From assembly GCA_027943335.1 (NCBI GenBank), contig BSBK01002931.1, forward strand, positions 558,001 through 622,000: 64,000 bases of DNA. Direction: 5' to 3'. A program made the position numbers and the translations under genes. Below are positions 58,080 to 64,000 of this stretch, piece after piece. The notes beneath the pieces are model-generated. The model was not told where the DNA came from. It worked only from the letters and a program-made list of their open reading frames with translations, and ran no database searches. Positions within the stretch are counted from its first letter, which is position 1. Every line of letters starts with the position of its first letter. The DNA is from Chamaecyparis obtusa (taxonomy: Eukaryota; Streptophyta; Pinopsida; Cupressales; Cupressaceae).

Positions 58080-59591
58080 CTAGGAAGCCTCGGTTAGGGG
58101 AAGGACCCCTAATTGACTTCTTAGATTTTCATGTGTTTCTTTAGGTAAAGCTTTAGTGAATATGTCTGCTAATTGTTCCTTTGTATTCACATATTCCATT
58201 CAGACCTCTTTATCTTGTACCAGCTCTCTCAAGTAGTGATACTTGATTGCAATGTGTTTGGTCTTTGTGTGCATCATTGGATTCTTAGAGATGTTGATAG
58301 CACTTGTGTTATCATAGAAGATAAAAACTAGTTCAGTGATTTCTTCTTTCATACCCATCAACAATTGCTTTATCCATATCAAATTTGAACAGTTCACAGT
58401 AGCCGCCACATACTCAGCTTCAACAGTAGATTGGGAAATGCAGGTTTGTTTCTTGCTTGTCCAAGAAACTAATCTCTATCCAAGAAAGAAAGCTCCACCA
58501 CTAGTACTCTTTCTATCATCTACATTTCCTGCCCAATCAACATCTGTGTAAACTCTCAGTTCAAATTTTTCATCCTTTTTGTAATATAACCCATAATCAA
58601 CAGTTCCTTTCAAGTATCTCATGATTCTTTTGACAGCCATCATGTGTGTTTCCTTAGGATTAGTAGAGAATCTTGCCACAATCCCAAAAGCTAATGCAAT
58701 ATCTAGTCTACTATGTACAACATACCGTAGTTTTCCAATCATAGATCTGTACAAAGTCTGGTTTACTTTTGTAGCTTCATCATTCTTAGACAACTTTTGT
58801 CCAATAGCCATGGGAGTACTCACTAGTCTAGAATCTTCCATTCCAAAAGTTTTTAGTATCTCATGAATATATTTAGACTGTTTAGTGAAAATTCCTTTTT
58901 CCATCTGATATACTTGTAAACCAACAAAAAATTTGATCTCACCAAACATACTCATTTCAAATTCTATTTGCATTTCATGTGAAAATCTCATACACAAGGC
59001 ATCTTGTCCACCAAAAATAATATCATCAATAAAAATCTTTTCCAACAAGATTCCTTTACCTTCTTCATCCTTCATGTAAAAATTTCTTGTATCATTTGTC
59101 CTTGAGAATCCAATCTATATTAAGTAGTTATGCAATCTCTCATACCATGCTCTGGGAGCTTGCTTTAATCCATATAGTGCTTTGTTCAGTTTGCAAACCA
59201 TGTGTCTTCTATTTGGATCAACAAAACCTTCTGGCTATTCAATGTACACTTCTTCTAATATACCATTTAAAAATGTAGACTTAACATCCATTTGGTATAC
59301 CTTGAAATCTTTATAAGCAACATATGCAAGCAGAGTTCTTACTCCTTCCAATCTAGCTATAGGGGCAAATGTCTCCCCATAATCTATTCCTTTTTCTTGT
59401 GTGTAGCCTTTGCATACCAGCCTAACTTTTTTTCTTTTGATTTCACCATGCTCATTCAACTTATTTCGGAATACCCACTTTGTCCCAATGACATTTTTAT
59501 TTTCAGGTCTCAGTACCAGAGTGTAGGTATCATTCTTCTCTATTTGGTCTATCTCTTCATTCATTTCTTGTATCCAGTCTTCATTCTCCAA
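58080..59591 (-). pseudogene. copia family A copy 2, reverse transcriptase and RNase H
   Basis: RT begins NDTYTLVLRPENKNVIGTKW and continues with MDVKSTFLNG (Ala to Thr in the usual KSAFLNG). It breaks near 59235-59090 and resumes with EKIFIDDIIFGGQD, where the usual Val of VDD is Ile. RNase H follows with GNVDDRKSTSGGAFF and NTSAINISKNP. The DADWAG box has become DVDWAG. Several stops separate the pieces, and the gene ends at TAG 58080. It completes the 5' part that copy 1 at 1841-2716 has lost. Confidence 0.9.
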
Positions 59592-59690
59592 TGCCTCCTT
59601 TGTTGTCTTAGGCTCGAATTCACATAGTAAACATGTTGGATCCTTTGTCTTGCTTCTAGTCAGAACTCTAGTATCTTTGTCTCCAATTAT

Positions 59691-61016
59691 CTATTCAGGC
59701 TTGTGATGTCTCCTTACATATTTTGCCAAAATAGGTTTGGCTCTCCTTTCCTCTAATTCATTAGGTTCCCCAACAGGATTGTCAGATTCAACTTCTGAAT
59801 GCTCAGCAATCACTTCTTGATACTCGATAGCATCTTCCTGATATGTGACACGTTCTTCTTCTTCTTCTTTCTCGGCACTATTTTCCTGATGCCTAGCATT
59901 GCTTACATGAGACTTGGCATCAGGTTCAAGTCTGTCACTTGCCTCTTCTTCCTCTTCATACACAAAATATTTGTAATCTTTTGGTTCTCTTCTACTATCA
60001 GCTTCATTTCTTTTTGCATACTCATCAATCTTGACATTCACACTTTCCACAATTTTGTTAGTGTTAGAGTTCAAACACTTATAAGATTTACTTTTTGTGG
60101 AATAGCCTAGGAATATACCTTCATCACTTTTAGCATCAAATTTTCCATTCCTATTTTCCTTTAGTATGTAACATTTACTTCCAAAGATTCTAAAGTATTT
60201 TACATTCGGTGCATACCCATTCCATAACTCATAAGGTGTCAGATTTGTACCTTTCTTTATCTATACTTGTTTAAGAGTGTAAATAGCTGTACTTACAGCT
60301 TCCTTCCAGTACTTTTGTACCACATTATTTTCAATCAACAATGTCATTGCACAATCCAAGATAGATCTATTCCTCCTTTCTGCTATACCATTCTGTGGAG
60401 GAGACCTTGGTGTAGACATTTGTCTTTTGATCCCTCTATCATTGCAAAATACATTAAATTCATTGGATATAAATTCTCCACCTTGGTCACATCTCAGACA
60501 CTTCAGGTTTCTTGTTGTCTCCTTTTAAACCTTAGCCAAATACCACTTAAAGAATTGAAAAGAATTAGATTTTTCTTTTAAGAACATTACATGCATCATC
60601 CTAGTATGATCATCAACAAACAAAATAAAATATCTAGCACCACAATAGCTTTGTACACCCATAGGTCCACAAAGGTCAGTATGAACCAAATCTAAAGTAT
60701 TCTCAAAAGTAAAGGTTTTGCTCTTGAAACTTGACTTAGTCATCTTTCCTAACTGACATTCTTTGCACATCACATTCTCAGGTTTCTTCAATCTAGGTAG
60801 ACCTCTCACTTTCTTTTTATTACTAATCTCTACTAGATTATCAAATTTAACATGACATAGCCTCTTATTCCATAACCAAATATCATCATGTTGTGCAATC
60901 ATACAAGTTTCTTCATATAGGTCAAGATAGAACAAATTACCTCTAGTCTGTTCTCCACTTCCGATCAGTTCACCAATGGCATTAAATATTTTAGCCTTTT
61001 TGTGACAAAATTGCAC
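59691..61016 (-). pseudogene. copia family A copy 2, integrase
   Basis: The GAG-pre-integrase part reads NKRLCHVKFDNLVEI, with Asn in place of the first zinc His, and an intact CKECQLGK. The core shows LVHTDLCGP and FVDDHTRMMHVMFLKEKS. Further down, 60524-60075 reads in pieces as SPPQNGIAERRNR-like sequence and PYELWNGYAPNVKYFRIFGS. A long acidic, Glu-rich tail (59880-59990) precedes RT. There are stops at 60525 and 59691, plus others in between. Confidence 0.87.
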
Positions 61017-61037
61017 TCGGTAGCTAGTACTATTAAG

Positions 61038-61514
61038 CTATACAATACTCAATAGATTATAGTTAAGACCCTCTACCCAATATGCATTTTCATAAGAGAT
61101 CTTATCAGTCAGCTTAATCAATCCTTTTCCTCTAATAGGACATGGTGCATCATTACTAAATTTTACACTTTTACCTTTATAATGATGTAAGGTATCAAAC
61201 TTACTCTTGTCACCAGTCATGTGATGTGAACAACCACTATGAATAATCTATTTATCATTCTTGTTCATATAGGAAATCAATGCAATTTTCTCATCCTCAT
61301 CAGACCCATCTTTCATTGCAACATAGACAACCTCAATTTCAAAATCATCACTATCAGTGTCAGTCTCATCTTCAGCAATGTAGCAAGATTTCTTACCTTT
61401 TCCTTTGTAGTCCTTGTACCTTTGGTAGCTTTTGGCATCCATTTTTTCTTTGTGCTTGTTATCTCTTTCTTCATCCTTATCATTCCTATTAGAACATCTA
61501 GCAACTTGACGCAA
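61038..61514 (-). pseudogene. copia family A copy 2, end of Gag and protease
   Basis: 61514-61248 encodes the basic, Lys-rich end of Gag after the zinc knuckle and an acidic segment. A TAG then stands where Trp is usual, followed by IIHSGCSHHMTGDKSKF. The protease Asp of DSG is replaced by His, so it is inactive. The frame runs on to a stop at 61038. Confidence 0.82.
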
Positions 61515-63075
61515 AGCTCTCCCCTATTTAGGTAGCTCAGTAAATGGTGAGACCTTCGTTGTTACTTTGAACCCAGAGGAGGCTCAAGAGAGTGCTCTAC
61601 ACCTTTAGAAGATCCTACAAAAAACACAATTATACTATCCTCACTGGAGGATTTAATGTCTTCAACTGACTTGAACTCCCTCGGGCTCTACTAGTGCTTA
61701 GTTGATACTCGGCTGGTGCTCGGTGTCTATATTTACCGATAGGGCTCGGTAGCTTTATCGAGTAGTTTACTCACGCTTAGTAATGCTTATCAAAAAATGC
61801 CTTCCTAAATTTTCTTTCAAATGGGAACCTATAGATTTGATAAGGGGATGGAAAGGTTCCATACACAAACAAATGTTTTCTATGGGAGTGATTTCGACAA
61901 CACAATAGGATTTAAATAACAAGTTCAAAAGTTTAGACCTTGCCGAGCTTGTAGCCTTCCAACGAGGTTCAAGGGTTCTAGTTTTAGTTTCTTTCAAGAA
62001 AAATAAGGAAACAAAATATATTCAGACACCCTTCAATGACTTGTAAAAATCCTCAAGATCCTAAGATCCTACACACAGATCAACACTTGGCGACTCCTAG
62101 TCTACTAGTCCCTATAGGGCTAATCAACTCGGTTGATGAAAGAAAAATTCACCAGTTAGTTATGCAAGGTTGACTGTCAAATACAATGATGTTGGAGTTC
62201 TCATAGAGATAATAATCTACCTTTGGATTTCTGTTATCCACCCCCGAAGTACTTTTGTCACTTCGGTTCTTCATTTATTGAACCAAGCACATAGAGATGC
62301 TTGGCCTAGAATCTGCAAACAAATTTCTCCATACAATCCCCCTTCTTCCATGCCTTTGAGGAACTAAAATAAATTTCCCCTACTTGCATTTCCCAATTTC
62401 GCATGGGGATCCCACAAAGGAAATGCAAGTTAGGGCATCTTCGGCCAAAACCCTGGTCCAAGAGAGTTTCCTTGAAAACCCAGAAACTTATTCCTCCAAC
62501 TCTCAACTCCAATCTAAAAACCAATTCAAACTAAATGAAATGGATTCTCACTTCATAATATGCACTGGATCAATCAAATTTCTTCCTCACACATTCACAT
62601 AAATCTGCACACAGTATTTTCAATCCAAAACTTAGAGAAAAATAGGGATCTTTTATTGATTGAATGCAAACATTACATAGAGTATCCATACTATTCAACC
62701 ACCCACCCATAAGGGCTATATGAAGACTTTACTCAATGTATCCAACCATTTTTCAAATGGTTGTGACTGTTGGGCGGTTGTGTAACAAGTCGGTAGCAAC
62801 TTTCTAAAGAAGTTGTCGAAACATTTCTTACATTTTTGCAACTTTTACAAAATGTTGCATTGTTTCTCTTAATGAGCCTATAGGCCTAATGCCTTACATT
62901 ATTTAAATAACTTAAAAGACACGTAGGAAACCTAACATCCTAAATGTTCCTTTGGACCATAGTAAAAAACCCATGGTTTATAATTACACCGAGGGTGACT
63001 AGGTCTTACAAGTAGGCTTTATTAAAACTTAACCTAACAATCTAAAAGTTGTGAAGAGTGGGAAGTGTTCCTTGG
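61505..63075. mobile_element. 1.57-kb insert of unknown class in the copia A gag gene
   Basis: The gag zinc knuckle (CFSCNKFGHIA at about 63080-63110, continued by ARCSNRND at about 61480-61505) is split by this DNA. The insert begins near TTGACGCAAAGC and ends near GCTCCTGCA. TG...CA ends would fit a solo LTR, but no clean target duplication or primer/polypurine context was found. No coding sequence was recognised inside. Boundaries are accurate to about 10 bp. Confidence 0.6.
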
Positions 63076-63940
63076 GTGCTCCTGCACCATAGCTATATGA
63101 CCAAATTTATTACATGAAAAACATATAATAGGGAGTTTACCTTTGTATTTTTCTTTTCCCCTTCTCAGTCTTCTAGCCATAAGAGCTTCTAGATCCTCAA
63201 GTTCTTCATCAGATGTGTCACTATCACTTTCACTTTCACTCTCACTTATGCATTTCTCTTTTTCCTTCTTTGACTTGCTCAGAATCATTTGTGACTTAAA
63301 ATCAGATTCAACATTACCAGTATTACCAACAGTGAAGTTATCATAGTTAGAAAGTTCAAAAGTAGTAAGCTTGCCAACCAAACATTCCAAAGTAAGATTG
63401 TTGTTAGGGATACATCTAGATTCCTGAATTACTAAAATTTTGATAGCATAAATAGGACGTAGAGTTCTCAATACTTATCTAATTATATTTTCATCATTAA
63501 TAGTTCCATTTTCTCCTCTAATAGCATTTACAACTTTTATTCTACCACAATATTGTGCAATATTCTTACCTTGCATTTTCATTTCATCAAATTTACCTCT
63601 TAGGCTCTTGGCTTTTTCTCTCAACACATTTATGTCACCACCATAAATGGTTGCAAGGGTGTCCCACATTTTCTTTGCAGTACTAAAATCTTTGATGTCT
63701 TCAAATTCTAGATAACTTAGGGCAGATGCAATCTCCAACATTGCTTGGTTGTGTTCTTGCTTAGCTTTCATTTCCTCGGCAGTCAGGGTGCAATAATTGT
63801 GGTATACTCATGCTCAATGTAATATTTTGTAGAATCTCCGATGCTGGCCAGATGTAACTTCATCAAAATTTTCCATGCGGGAAAGTTCTCCTTATTTAGC
63901 TTTGGTGCCTCCTTCTTATACATCTTGATCATTTATTTCA
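63076..63940 (-). pseudogene. copia family A copy 2, Gag (N-terminal part)
   Basis: It begins near 63925 (KEAPKLNKENFPAWKILMKL), shows a stop at about 63780, and then ALSYLEFEDIKDFSTAKKMW and YGGDINVLREKAKSLRGKFD, all typical of plant copia Gag. After a stop at 63475 the same frame continues through an acidic Ser/Glu/Asp repeat (SESESESDSDTSDEE) to CFSCNKFGHIA, where the insert begins. It differs clearly from the family C and D Gag-like proteins. Confidence 0.85.
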
Positions 63941-63987
63941 AGTACCTTCAAACTTGTTCTTTGTAAGCACCAATAGTAAGCACCATA

Positions 63988-64000
63988 GCTCTGATACCAA
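63988..64000 (-). other. primer-binding site of copia family A copy 2
   Basis: The minus strand reads TTGGTATCAGAGC at the very end of the window. It is complementary to initiator tRNA-Met. The 5' LTR must start immediately outside. Confidence 0.85.

Larger units (their letters stand above)
56105..64000 (-). mobile_element. copia element family A, copy 2 (5' LTR outside the window)
   Basis: It reads leftward: primer site at 63988-64000, gag, protease, integrase, RT, RNase H, polypurine tract at about 57595-57610, and 3' LTR at 56105-57594. It belongs to the same family as 1-2716. Genes are broken by stops and by a foreign 1.57-kb insert in the gag zinc knuckle. The possible left target duplication is GTTTT (56100-56104). 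Its partner lies beyond the window. Confidence 0.9.

Noticed and set aside
61748..62160. Possible gene in the 1.57-kb gag insert
   Set aside because: Short frames on both strands lack domains and are full of stops.
1..64000. tRNA, rRNA or CRISPR-like features
   Set aside because: No cloverleaf, rRNA core or regular spacer array seen by reading; the repeated TGGTATCAGAGC segments are retrotransposon primer sites, not tRNA genes.

Overview
The window is nuclear plant DNA, AT-rich and dominated by nested, decayed LTR retrotransposons. The plant calls rest on an intact CAF1-type deadenylase with land-plant sequence features, on Ty1/copia elements primed by initiator tRNA-Met, and on a fragment of a plastid-type DUF4079 gene. 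The repeat style suggests a gymnosperm, but the sequence does not prove it.

Layout. 1-2716 is the 3' half of a minus-strand copia element (family A), broken at 2717 by a plus-strand non-autonomous LTR element (family C, 2717 to about 6285). 6285-19900 is the least repetitive part. It holds the CAF1 gene (8440-9255, minus), two decayed glycoside hydrolase family 71 copies (11763-11995 and 13565-14448), a DUF4079 gene fragment (16790-17096), a 5'-truncated LINE with a 17-bp target duplication (18092-18566), and a recurring hairpin-rich motif.

19900-55190 is one tandem array of a second non-autonomous LTR element (family D), arranged as partial unit, LTR, unit 1, LTR, unit 2, LTR. Later insertions sit inside it. 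The first LTR carries a solo LTR (20471 to about 28630), which itself carries a complete 7-kb minus-strand copia element (family B, 21141-28098, duplication CTTGA). Unit 2 carries a 12.5-kb hAT transposon (36778-49243, 8-bp duplication GTTGAGAG) and a solo LTR (52022-53057, duplication ATCTA). 56105-64000 is a second family A copia element, cut by the window edge exactly at its primer-binding site.

The most unusual object is the hAT element. Besides a minus-strand transposase it carries two unrelated plus-strand genes: an intact 191-codon ORF, and a roughly 4-kb gene coding for a large unknown protein with a G-patch-like motif and a long coiled coil. The transposase and the large gene are each readable in one frame over kilobases and are broken almost only by single nonsense codons.

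The non-autonomous families C and D encode zinc-knuckle Gag-like proteins followed by a conserved ORF2 of unknown function in place of pol. Their primer site, polypurine tract and LTR-end modules resemble those of the autonomous copia families here, which suggests they were mobilised in trans.
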